Assembly (NCBI RefSeq): GCF_964340395.1
Contig: NC_135568.1
Span: forward strand, 8,635,280-8,699,279
DNA: 64,000 nt
Direction: 5' to 3'
Origin: Glandiceps talaboti
Taxonomy: Eukaryota > Hemichordata > Enteropneusta > Spengelidae
The notes below the pieces were generated by a model, which was not told where the DNA came from, ran no database searches, and saw nothing but the letters and a program-made list of their open reading frames with translations. Each line of letters opens with the position of its first letter. Position 1 is the first letter of the stretch. The position numbers were made by a program, and so were the translations under genes. Positions 1-11,176 of the stretch are shown piece by piece.

Positions 1-1268
1 AATGTAATCATTCTTGGTGGAAATACCAAAATAATCATTCATTTCAACTCCTCATTCTGATCACCCACTCTGAGTTTTGATAATGTAATTATTTTTCAAG
101 TTGTTCCAATTCAAGTACAACATAATTTGTTTATTTTTCAGATTGTATTTCAACTATACAATCAATCTTTAGTGAAAATATTCTTAAAATACTTCTTTCT
201 TCCAACCCTCTTTTTTCCAACTTGTATTTTATACTTGTGTCACAGACAAGTAAGTACAACTTAGAAGAAAGAGGATTAAGAAGTATTGCAAGCATATTTT
301 AACTTGTCTGTGGTTGTATACAAACAAATACCCCCTAGGGAGAAAGAGGATTAAATTCTGTGTCTTCATTTTAAAAGTATTTTGCAAATATTACCCCTTA
401 GAAAATATTGAGATTAAAGAGAAATATGATGTATTCTACAAAATGTATGTAGCTGCAAATTAGACTGCTGTGTCATGAATTTTGATGATTTTTTGTATTT
501 AATAGTACAAATAAAATGCTCTTCTGAAATGAAAGTGAGGTAGTTTCTTGTTTTTTCGTCAAGAGAGGGCGCTGTAGGCAGTTGCCTGAAACAAACCCTC
601 TCTGAGGAGTATTGATTATAGGTGTCTTATACCAAATACTTTATAATCTTTGAACTGAGAAACACCTGTGTATGTTTTCCAAATGTATACTTACTCTGTG
701 TGTGAATACAGCTCCAATATCTATCTTGTAAGGACAGGCTTTCTGGATCTCTTTCTCCATATCATGTTGATCAGAAAACAATTGATATCGTATGTAAACG
801 TCATCTTTTAAGGTGAAAGAAAATTCACGGTGGCTCATATACGTCTTGGGAACTAGAACAAAAATAAATTAAAAAGAGCTGAAAACTTTCAAAAGAAAAC
901 ATCTCTATACATGACATCAAATAAATGCTGACCCCATAATGCACTATTAACAGGATGAAAGCTGTAGTCAGAAATTTTCAGAACCCTTAGAGTTGAGGTT
1001 TGTTCAGACCATCCAGTATTCGTTCATGTTTAGATATGTGTATGTTTATATATCTAGTATATAAAACAGACTTACATGTACATACATGTATAAATATAAA
1101 TATAAATGTATCTATAAATAAATGAATAAATAATATAAACATATATACATTTGTGTATGTATATATATATATACACATATATATGTGTATATAACTACAT
1201 TTTGTTGGCTTTTTGCATATGTATTGAGTTACAAACACAGACAATACATATAATATACATAATGTATC

Positions 1269-1302
<34 letters not shown>

Positions 1303-1602
1303 TACTTATTCCATTGGCTAGCCAGTGTCAATCTAAAAGATTTCACTTATGATAGAAATGATAGAGATGTTGGAGGGCAGTACATTGTACATGTACTTGT
1401 ATATCTTTGTTATTTATACACATATACATAATTTATATGAAATCCATTATTAATATTTCATACATGTACATATCTATACAGTATATAATATTCTATTAAT
1501 CTATGCAGTGTTTATCAGTTTGAAACATTATATAAAAAATCAAAATTTGTAGAAAACTAAACCATTTTTCCCTAAACCACCAGTCCATATAGAGCTGCAA
1601 AA
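1..1602. repeat. right end of tandem duplication unit 0
   Basis: This aligns almost base for base to 24979-26567 and 49220-50827 (PRIM1 intron 2, exon 2 and most of intron 1). The shared intron 1 contains alternating TA and a TG microsatellite at about 1273-1300 with different TG lengths in each copy. Apart from exon 2 it holds no gene. Confidence 0.9.
695..852 (-). pseudogene. PRIM1 (duplicate): PRIM1 exon 2 of a third, partial copy (continues left of the window)
   Basis: This is the same 158-bp exon as at 25664 and 49916, with acceptor TTCTAG and donor GTAAGT. It encodes [12 protein letters not shown] and has Leu at residue 59. Sequence from position 1 matches intron 2 of the other copies (position 1 pairs with 24979), so exon 3 should lie just outside the window. 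Exon 1 is missing, as in unit 1: after intron 1 the sequence runs into the transposase junction at 1602. Confidence 0.85.
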
Positions 1603-1947
1603 TCTAGACGGCACGTTTTCGATTGTACATACGTTGTCGACGATTAGACTTCTTCTAATTTCATCAACGTAGATACTTGGTTGTCTTCTTTTATAGAATG
1701 CTATGTGCTCCAAGATGTTGTCAGTAACGGTTGTGCGTTCACGCAGTGGCGGTGTAGTCGTAGCAAGTTCACCGGTTGTCACATATCGATGACAAATGTT
1801 GTACACCGTTGCTTTAGACACTCCGATAGCTGACGCAATTTCACTGAATGAAAGTCCTTGTATGTGGCGATCCAAAATAATTTTTCGAACAGAAAATGGC
1901 GTTGGAAATCCTTGTTCCATCGTGTTTGTGGCCCACTTTAGCGCCAA
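1603..1947 (-). mobile_element. Tc1/IS630-like transposase N-terminus, truncated at the junction (unit 1)
   Basis: The minus-strand reading frame from ATG 1947 has FSVRKIILDRHIQGLSFSEI then ASAIGVSKATVYNICHRYV, a helix-turn-helix of the Tc1/mariner or paired type. It is followed by a basic linker and RRQPSIYVDEIRRSL, as seen between the HTH and the DDE domain of IS630-Tc1 transposases. After IENV the frame runs into PRIM1 intron 1 sequence (to a stop at 1540), and no DDE domain follows. It is truncated at the duplication breakpoint. A non-transposase protein with the same HTH is possible. Confidence 0.65.
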
Positions 1948-4900
1948 TCCAAAGTTCGTAACTCTCGTAGTACTCGTCGACGACTACTGAATCCGACGAA
2001 TAACGAATTTGCGCGCTTTCTCGCAATAGCATGTTTCTTTGTATCCATAAACATGTTGCATATATTGTTGACATGACGCGTCGGTACGGTATGGTACGTA
2101 CCGAAAGAACACAGACAGTCGGCAACCCTTTGAGAAGTATTCTTAGAAACATTTGTATCAATACATGAACATTTCTGGTAGGAACATTTGTATCAACATA
2201 GGAACATTTCATAAGAACATTTGTATCAACTCATGAACATTTCTTATCAACATATCTAATTTTACATGGGAGTGTATTGATGAGTTCATGGACTTGCGCA
2301 ATATTCACATGAAGTTGGTCGTTCAAAGTCTGGGTGGATCGAGTGTAATTGAAGAGAAGAACCGGGTCGGGTTGCGATTATTCAATTTCAACCATCCCAT
2401 TTACATGTATAAGGTAAACGTGTTCCAGTTCACACACGCGTCGCAATTTCAACTCATGGCCTCATTTCAACTCACCTCAATATAACACCCTAATTTCAAC
2501 TCACCTCAATTTCAACTCGATCGTCCCACGGCCAGTAACACAAACAATTTTTTCCTTACAAATCTAAAAAGATATAGGAATGGAGGTAATTTCGCCGCGT
2601 TGCGATCGCTGGGAAGTTTGTCACTGCAACGGAAACAATTTTACACCTTGTCGACAAAGGATGGACGTGTTAGAAATTCGCTTGCTGTACCCCCACTTTT
2701 TGCTGTTTGCCACTATAAACCGTACGCGAAAAGTGAGGAGTTGACTTGATGTTACATGTTTGGAAGGGTCCCGCGGAGTATCGATAAATCGAGGCTCAAG
2801 CAACTTTAAGCGTCCCGCACGCATGTTTTACTAACAAGGGTGATTTCGAAATGACATTTTAGAGCAACTGTGTATATTTTTCATCGAAATAACCGGCCAC
2901 TGATATAGTAATATCTAATAAAAAAATTGTCATTTCCTTATAAAAAAGACATTGTATCTCTGTTAATTGGTGATCAATAGTGTCCGTAGGTGATGTAGTG
3001 GCAGCTAGGTTTGAATTTAGCGCCATGTTAAAACTGTTACAGTACTAGTTATAACCACAGACACGGAAGAAATTTCTTCCTTGTTTGTGAACTACAGTAT
3101 CATCTTTCGATCAGACAACCACACTATATTCACTGAAAGTTATTAAAATACCAATAATTAGACAACATATATGTTAATCAGTGATCGATCTTATCCATAA
3201 GTTGTAGAGCAATAAGTTTAAATCATGGTCGGCGTTGAGGGCGCTGATTTTCAAGTGCGGACCCAAAAGTAAATTTGATTACCATGCATGTCATACATGT
3301 ATACAACTACACAAAATACGCTTACCCACATGTGATGTAATAGTGTTCAAGGTGTACGATATTATGAATGATTTATTGTATCTAACAGACAGACAGACAG
3401 ACAGACACACGCACGCACGCACGTAGTGGAATATATACACACACTGAAAATGACAAACGGTAAAAAAACCCGTGAAAAACATTGCAAAGAGCTGAAAACT
3501 ACGACCAAGGATCTATAATGTCGGCGATATAGTAAATTAAAGTTGTGGTTGATTTACTTTCATATAATATGTGATGTTGAAAAGGTTGGACGAGTTGAAC
3601 TTCGGATGACTTGAAAAAATAGAGCCAGTTGCAACTCGACGAGTTGAAATGGTGGTGGTCTGTCACCACACGTCTGCGTTGGTTGTTGTTCCCATGCGAC
3701 CCCACGCATTTATTCACCTTTAGCCACTTTCATTGTAGAAAGACAAAATTAATGAAAATTCTCAACCCATTTCGTCTTTTAAAAGGTTAAGAGACACGGG
3801 AGTACAATATAGTCAGCATCATTGCAATAGAGAATTGATTAATAACACGTGGAAGATAATGAAAGAAAACGAAAGCCCTAAGGGTATCTGAACAGATTGA
3901 AGAAAACTTTAATAAATAAATAAGAACAAAAACTTTTTTCCATGTTTATACGTTGGTCTTAGCAACCGAAAACAACAGTTCCTTTGAAAGTTATCACCCA
4001 ATCACGCATAAGCACAGACCACTATCACACCCGACTTTATATACATACTAAACATATAGCAATATTTTGCGTTTGCACTGGTTGCTGTTCCCCACTTGAT
4101 AGTCGTCGTACGTGTGTTGAGAACTTACCAATTGAGAGATTTGGTAAGTACACCAGATAACTAGGCTGTTAAGTTTTTAAAAAGTTTTTTTTTTTTATGT
4201 ATTAATCTTTCATGTACGCAATAACATTTCATTGCAAGGCACTCTTCTCCCGATGAACCCTGTTGAAAGATATACAAACCACCATTTATCCACTAAAATG
4301 GACAGAACATAAAAAAACTAGAAACCCAACTCGTATTAGCGCAAAAGTTACGTAGGCAAGGTGTTTACTTTAAAAAGGGATGACGACGCGTACGTCCGAG
4401 AACATTTAGCAAACAAAATTCTCGTTTAACTCAGAGTTGATCTCATCGAAGGGTGACAGACGGCTCCACAGACAGAACAGTACCACGTAATGAATGTCCA
4501 TTTGCTATATTCAGTTCGAACGTTAGGGATGTAAATGTTGCCATTGCTATCTCGTGTTATGGGAATTAATCTGCTTTTTGAAATACTAAAGATTTTAGTG
4601 AGCTAAGTAGCTGCACCACCTGTAATGGCTTTGTAGACGACGAGCGTTGCCAGTAGGTATTTCCATCTACATTATTAATCTGATGACTGCCCGAACGTAA
4701 GTTTTCATATGCGTATGCCCACACTGTATTGGTATAGCGGGGAACTTCGAGTAGCAGTCGGCCAGCCCTTCTTCGCCAGAAATGAATATCTGTGAAGGAG
4801 TTAGTACAGTAGGTCCCTCACGATCAGACCACGACCACTATAGTTGTCTGTGGTACTCCTTATTTGTTGGCCTCGTTCAGTGTTTTGGACGTATGATTTA

Positions 4901-4989
4901 TTTCTTCCGATCCTATATCTGACAAATATCTCATCTGAAAAAGGATCATCATATTTTATGTCTTAACACAATCTTCGAAGATTCTATCA
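1948..4989. other. no recognised gene; short repeats
   Basis: About 2133-2245 holds four imperfect ~33-bp repeats containing GAACATTTGTATCAA. About 2440-2520 holds repeated ATTTCAACTCA. About 2580-2830 is comparatively CpG-rich. 3385-3424 is (ACAG)n followed by (GCAC)n. Short open frames here show no recognisable domain. The stretch to about 4790 is duplicated at 26913-29815. Confidence 0.6.
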
Positions 4990-5728
4990 AACGTAGTAGG
5001 GAGTTCGGTGACATACATACTCGTAACATTACATTTAGTACATGTTCGTTGTCGTCGTGAATATTGCTCCGTTAACGTTGTTTGGAACCCTTGGCAACAA
5101 ACACATATCAACCGACTTGAGTGGATACAACAAAAGTTTGTAAGATACTTATGTCATAAGTCCGGTCTAAATTATGAGAGTAACATGTAACAAGTACATG
5201 GAACTGACAGTGTCTTCCTTTTTTGGATTGTTACCATTATACAGCAGGTGTAGAATATTGGATTTAACGTGGTTTTTTTGTATAAATGGGTTAATAGTAT
5301 ATATAATAGTTTTATATTTCATCTAGGCTTGGTTTCAACGCTCTAACTAATTTTTTTACGGAATCAGACTGTTTTTAGGGTTAGGCGAAGTCGCATAATT
5401 ACGTAAGTACTCGCCTTTAATTATGAGCACGTGTTTTAATGAAACTGTACAGAGTAATTCATCGATTGGTATTTTTAGCGCTATGCCATGTTTTAAGACT
5501 TTACTTCGTCAGATTTCAGATTAATGTGTTCTGACTTTTCACTTGATGAGTTTAAGTGTTAATATAGTAATGTGATATACATTGTTTTTATTTTAGGTGT
5601 TTATTTTTTGTCCGTCTTCCCATTCACTGAGTGCACTTTTATTTTGCGCATCTTGTGTTGTTTGTCTTGTACAATTTTATCGTTGGAGCCTGTTATGGGA
5701 CTCATCTTGTAGGCCATCCTTGGAGATA

Positions 5729-5796
<68 letters not shown>
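4990..5796 (+). mobile_element. non-LTR retrotransposon 3' remnant with (AATC)n tail
   Basis: The open frame at 5008-5190 reads VVWNPWQQTHINRLEWIQ then KFVRYLCHK, typical of the C-terminal region of LINE reverse transcriptases. It is followed by about 500 bp of decayed sequence and a 17-copy (AATC)n tail at about 5729-5796, the kind of 3' end made by several invertebrate LINEs. The rest of the element is missing. It occurs only in unit 1, just after homology with unit 2 ends. Confidence 0.65.
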
Positions 5797-5797
<1 letters not shown>

Positions 5798-7819
5798 GAA
5801 AATATTAAAAGGCGTCTATTGACGACTGAACATTGCAAGTTATATTTTCAATTAGTTTGCATAAATCATATCGAAAATTAGAGTTTATTAGTTCTCAAAA
5901 AATCCTCAATTTTCTAGCAGCTAAGTAAAATATGGAAAAGAATAATTTCCATCTACTCAGATTATAACATAGTCTCTGTCGAATGAGGATACATACTTAA
6001 CGAAGCGACACTTCAAATTAAGATGATTTGAATAACAATCATTCGTTCCACAACGGGGGCATTCAGCCTATAAGTGCACCAACCATCAAATATATATAAT
6101 ACCTAAATAGTAACGATGATAATAAGGATAATGGTAATGATAACAATGGTGGTGATGGTGATGGTGATGATGATGATGATGATGAAGATGGTGATGGTGG
6201 TGGTGGTGATGGTGTCACGGACCAAAGTTTGAATATTTTATCATTTCCGGCAATTTCGTCCCTTTAATTATCTAGAAAATATATCAAATTCACTTCTAAA
6301 ATTGAGCTACCAGACTAATAGTGTTAATCATGGCTCTAATCGGTTGACTGACAAGAAAAATAGGCATTGACATATTGTGATCAGTTGAGTGTGAAAATAA
6401 CCCCATTGCTTTGTCACACAATATACCGACTTGAGCAACACATGAGTACGCCCTCTGTGTTGCATGACTTCAATTTCACACAATTGTTTTTAAACAATAT
6501 TATTTTACATCTTTTTCAAAAAAAAGAATGAAAAACCAGAGATTTGAGCAACTGGGGGGGGGGGGGCACTTTTACAAAGTGGTTCTCGGGGTGGGTCGTA
6601 TTTTAGAAAATGGAATGATAAGGGGAAGGTCACGTTTTACCGTTTAACTTGTATTATCTTTTGCATTATTTTGTAATTTTGGCAAATATCCCACCACTGG
6701 CTCTGTTGTAGTGTAATGTATGAACATATTGGTCTAAATGATGACAACTATGCAGTGAATCAATTATTAGTTATGGTGTGTGGAGAGGAGTGAGTGTCTC
6801 AGGAGTAAAGGGGGAACAGTGAGGTAAGGTATTGGAAATATGTATGAGATGGAGTGGAGATATTGACATAGCTCCAAACAATGTAGGTTTTGTATGCTAT
6901 CTAGTCTTAGGATTTCTGATCGTCAGCTCTGCCAATTAGATCCAAACACAGGAATTACTTAATGCAGTGCATTTACATAAATTTAATGTGGTGGTACTTG
7001 TAGTATCAAAAAACCAATGCCTTTATAATCATCAAAGTGATAGTGGTGGTAGTTCCGCCTTGGACAAAATAACACACATTTGTCCCTCAAGTGTCCATGA
7101 AATCCAGACATATTTTTATACCTAATTTGCATATCACTATGGGATCATGTCATGAACAAATTCTTAATCTAAACTCCACATTTCCAACCAAATAATTTTC
7201 AGCCAGATCTGCTCGGTAAATTTGAAATTGATTATTGACTAAAAAGACACAATTTTTGACCTAATTTGCATATCACTGATGGGATCATGTTATGAGCAAT
7301 TTTTAATCTAAACACCCCTAAGAACGTTCCCACCAAATTTCAGACAGATTTGCCCAGTAGTTTTCTAGTTTTAACTTCTTGACCAAAAATGATATTTTTG
7401 ACTCAAATCACATACCTGTGATGCAATCATTTTGCTTTGAGCAATTTCCCGGCTAGACACCAAAAGTAATGTCCCCACCAAATACCAAGGCAATTGGACT
7501 GGTGATTATTGAGTTTAAGTCATGCACACACACACATATACACACACAGAGACAGACAGACAGATAGACTGACAGATAATGCCCCATGCCTGTAGCACAA
7601 CTGGACTGTATAGTTCAGTTCTGCTAAACATCATTCATTGGAGATTCGTCAGAATCATATGGCCTTGTGATAAGTGAAATGTATACAATTAACTACAGAT
7701 TAACCATGAAAATTAAACAACAATTGTAAACCAAACTAGTTCAGACGGATTTTGATTTGATCACAAAGGGAAAGTTCACTGAAAGAAATATAATGATTTA
7801 CATTTCTACTTGTTTTCAG
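5797..7819. other. no gene seen; simple and interspersed repeats
   Basis: 6110-6215 is a GAT/GGT-rich simple repeat. 6556-6567 is a G run. About 7070-7580 is a degenerate interspersed repeat (blocks with TAATTTGCATATCAC, GGGATCATGT and CCCACCAAAT) ending in a CACA and (ACAG)n tail. Relatives of it occur at about 23640-23870 and 46000-46330. Confidence 0.55.
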
Positions 7820-7856
7820 GTTTTAATCAAGAACACAAAGGGCATTCAAATCAATC

Positions 7857-8939
7857 ATGTCTACACGTGTTGGGCCGGCACCACCACCCGCAGGAGGTCA
7901 TGTGCCACCACCCACAGGTCATGTGCCACCACCACCACCACCCACAGGTCATGTGCCACCACCACCCACAGATCATGTGCCACCACCCGAAGGAGGTCAT
8001 GTGCAACCACCACCACCCACAGATCATGTGCCACCACCCGCAGGAGGTCATGTGCCACCACCACCACCCACAGAAGAACATGTGCCACCACCCACAGGTC
8101 ATGTGCCACCACCACCACCACCCACAGGTCATGTGCCACCACCACACACAGATCATGTGCCACCATCAACGCCACCACCCGAAGGAGGTCATGTGCCAAC
8201 ACCACCACCCGCAGATCATGTGCCACCAGAACCCCCAGGAAAATATGTAAGCAGGCTATTTACATGCATTATAACATATAGTAAATTTGGTCTTCAAGGT
8301 TGTACACTATAGACTGTGTGACCAACAATTGTAATTTGTAGTCTATCCCATGGTGTGATGCACACACCTACACACACTACATGTATTTATTATTCTGTTC
8401 AACCATTCCTGGCTTTGTACAGATCCATAACAAATGCAAAGTAACACATTACCATAACTTTAAAGTTCTTTTATATAGAGCTGAGTTTATCAAATTTTGT
8501 ACTCCTGACACAGTTTAGCTATACATTTTTAAAATAACACTGCTGTTTTTATTTCTTGTCTATTCCTTAACAGGATCAAGAAAAACCAGACAAATTCGAC
8601 GGTAATACTTATGCAGGCAAGAAGACAATGACCCAAGCACTGTTGGATATAGCACTATTAACAAATAATGCTGCCCAGTTGAAAATAATCATACAACAGC
8701 ATCGGGCAGGGGCTTCTGAGGAGTTCTATACCTTACTTGTTTCGTTACTCATACTATCAATCTTCCTGCAATTGATAATAGCAGCAATTCTCTATTTTAA
8801 ATTTCGACTGGACATTAACAAGAAAAAACATCAAAAAATAGCTAACAGATGGAATGACAGAGCCACGTTTCTGATTCTGTTCCTCACTGTAATCAATATA
8901 TTTATTTCTACTTTCTCAATTGCACAGGTGCCAGATTAA
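7857..8939 (+). CDS. ninjurin-family membrane protein with expanded Pro/His repeat N-terminus
   Basis: Two exons, 7857-8246 and 8574-8939 (donor TAT/GTAAGC, acceptor AACAG, phase 0), give 251 residues. Exon 2 matches ninjurin: YAGKKTMTQALLDIALL with the two lysines and the Asp of the first amphipathic helix, then membrane helices around FYTLLVSLLILSIFLQLI and FLILFLTVINIFISTFSIAQ. Vertebrate NINJ1 is a plasma-membrane protein that oligomerises to rupture membranes in lytic death; NINJ2 is an adhesion relative. Exon 1 is about 125 residues of GHVPPP-type repeats, predicted extracellular and much longer than usual. TTTTCAG at 7813-7819 may be the acceptor of a 5'-UTR exon. Present only in unit 1. 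Which paralogue it represents is unclear. Confidence 0.88.
7885..8240 (+). repeat. coding minisatellite in ninjurin exon 1
   Basis: About twelve copies of a 21-33 bp unit centred on GGTCATGTGCCACCACC encode [T/A/E][G/D]HVPPP with a variable number of prolines. Copy-length changes are all multiples of three, so the frame stays open. The unit also leaves open frames in other phases and on the other strand; those are by-products. Confidence 0.9.
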
Positions 8940-10029
8940 GTTCACATTAGAACACCATCCACATTTATAAGGGGCTAGTCATATTCCATGGGGCAGGGTG
9001 GGGTGGGTTTGAAAATGGGTTTTCTCAAACCGACTCCTCTTCAGCCCCGATGACCAAAGCAAAAGTGACCCCCAGTAAAGACCACATTTTTCCAAATGAC
9101 CCCTCTCCTTCATTCCATACATATTTTTCACATCACTTTCTTTTTTAAGTATACAGGGCCTTTCCGTAATGTTACTATAACATCATTTGAATGGAACTTG
9201 AATACTGTTATTTAAGAGCAAAGGTATGTTTTTTGAATAGTTTTTGTTTTCTTTTTGTACATGTTTACTTGGAATCTATGAAACGAGTATATTACTCCTT
9301 GGGGTATCTCAGTACACAGCATAAATCCGTAGGAGACTCATTAAGCCTAAAACAAAACATTGTGAGGTTCCGATTACACTCAATTTTTAAATAGGTAGGG
9401 TAGGTAGATTTTTCTTCTTCTTTTTAAAAAAATGTTGTTGTTTTTCATGTGTGAGTGTCTAGTTCAGGTAGTTATGTTTTCCATTGTTTTCCAAATGGTC
9501 TCTGTGTTATTGGTTTCTTCCCATCAGATGTACAGCCATTTCAGATTGGAAGAGTAGTTAAATATTGTCTGTTTACGTTGATGTCAGTTTCCTCACCCAC
9601 GATTTCTTGCGGAACTGGAACCAAGGAATTTTTTATAGGCCTTACATGCAGTTAATACAACTCTTTTTATCAAAATTGGTCTTCATTAATTTGGTAAATG
9701 TTGATAGAAAGCAAAATAAACTAATTTCTAATAATGCTACCTATGGTATATATAAATGTTTAAGGTAACAGCAAGTGTATATGACGTGACAAAAATGTGC
9801 GGAATCAAATACAACATTTTGGCTGCCGTTAATCTAGTTAGATGTAACCAATAATATAATGCTTCTACAATTTCCTTCAAAACAAGTTTTTATTTTGAGG
9901 ATGACAAATTGATGAAAACATAATTGACAAGTTCAAACATAAGCTAAAAGTTATTCTGCTTGCTGATCCCTGTGGTGACTTCAGTGCAATGAGAGCTTCG
10001 CCCTAACCCACAACCAGCTATTCTTAAAT
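8940..10029. other. 3' flank of the ninjurin gene, no gene seen
   Basis: This presumably holds the 3' UTR of the ninjurin gene; a candidate AATAAA lies at about 9715. The short open frames at 9191-9768 are unrelated to known proteins and AT-rich. Confidence 0.4.
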
Positions 10030-11110
10030 ACTATGGCATACACTAAAGAGTCCATTCTTCTGGCACTTGATGATCTTAAAGTTGTTTTACTAGTTTTGCT
10101 TGACCTCTCTGCAGCCTTTGACACTGTCGACTATTCTCTCCTCCTGACCCCGTATGCTGAACAGAATGGGCATCGCCGGTACTGCGCTAGCTTGGTTCAA
10201 GTCATATCAAGCAGACCTTCAGCAAACAGTACAGATAAATGGCAACTTCTCTAACTCACACGACGTTCAGATGTCCCACAAGGCTCTGTGTTGGGACCAA
10301 TTCTCACACCACTGGGCGACATTATTAGATGACACAACATTGAATTATGCCTGTATGCAGATGATAATTCACTGTATTTAAGTTTCAAAATCCAGGATCT
10401 CGACATTACCATTTCACGTATGGAGAACTGTGTATCATGTATTCATGAGTGGATGATGGATAATTTCCGGAAGTTAAACGCTGAGAAGACTAAGATGCTG
10501 TATTTTGGGTCTCGTCAGAATCTATCTAAACTGAATTTGCCACCAATGAAGATCAACAGAAATGAATTAAATCATACAACTGAAGCAAGAAACCTTGGCA
10601 CTACGTTTGATTCCCATATAGACATGGAGAAGCAAGTGACACAAGTCTGCAAATCGTCAATTATCATATTAAGAACATTGGTAAAATCAGAAAGTATATC
10701 ACAGATGATGCAGTCAAACTACTAGTCCATGCCTTTGTTAAATCCAGGATAGATTATTGCAACAGCTTATTGTATGGTATTTCTGTCAACAGTATAAGGA
10801 AACTTCAGCTTGTACAGAACACAGCTGCTCGATTAATCACCAAAACCAGAAAGTATGACCACATTACTGGAGTTCTTCAAAACCTCCATTGGTTTTCAAT
10901 ATTTGAACGGATTGAATTCAAAGTACTTCTGATCGCATATAAAGCACTTCATGACACAGCTCCACCATACATCTGAAGTTTTATGAATCCAACCATAATC
11001 TACGCTCTAAGTCCAAGCTACTTGTCAAAATTAATCCTGTAAAATCATCTTATGGGAAACGTGCTTTCACCAATGCTGCAGCAGTCTTTATGGAACGGTC
11101 TACATCTCGA
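10030..11110 (+). mobile_element. decayed non-LTR retrotransposon (reverse transcriptase fragment)
   Basis: Frameshifted pieces in order: LLVLLDLSAAFDTVDYSLLL (10090s; the palm motif with AAFDTVD), an LYADDNSLY catalytic box at about 10354-10380 in another frame, WMMDNFRKLNAEKTKMLYFG at about 10450, and LQLVQNTAARLITKTRKYDH then LHWFSIFERIEFKVLLIAYK near 10800-10960. This order and wording are those of CR1/Jockey-type LINEs. Several frameshifts and stops and missing ends show it is dead. Confidence 0.85.
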
Positions 11111-11130
11111 GATCAGACAGTGTGATAAAC

Positions 11131-11169
11131 CATAGACCCTCCACCAACCAATTGGGTGGAGGGTCTATG
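11131..11169. repeat. 39-bp palindrome with 7-bp direct flanks
   Basis: CATAGACCCTCCACC and its exact reverse complement flank a short loop. The palindrome sits between two copies of GATAAAC (11124-11130 and 11170-11176), which looks like a small insertion with target duplication at the edge of the LINE remnant. Confidence 0.7.
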
Positions 11170-11176
11170 GATAAAC

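Noticed and set aside
1841-2212. 123-residue minus-strand frame upstream of the Tc1-like fragment
   Set aside because: It overlaps the HTH frame in another phase and runs through GAACATTTGTATCAA repeats; no domain.
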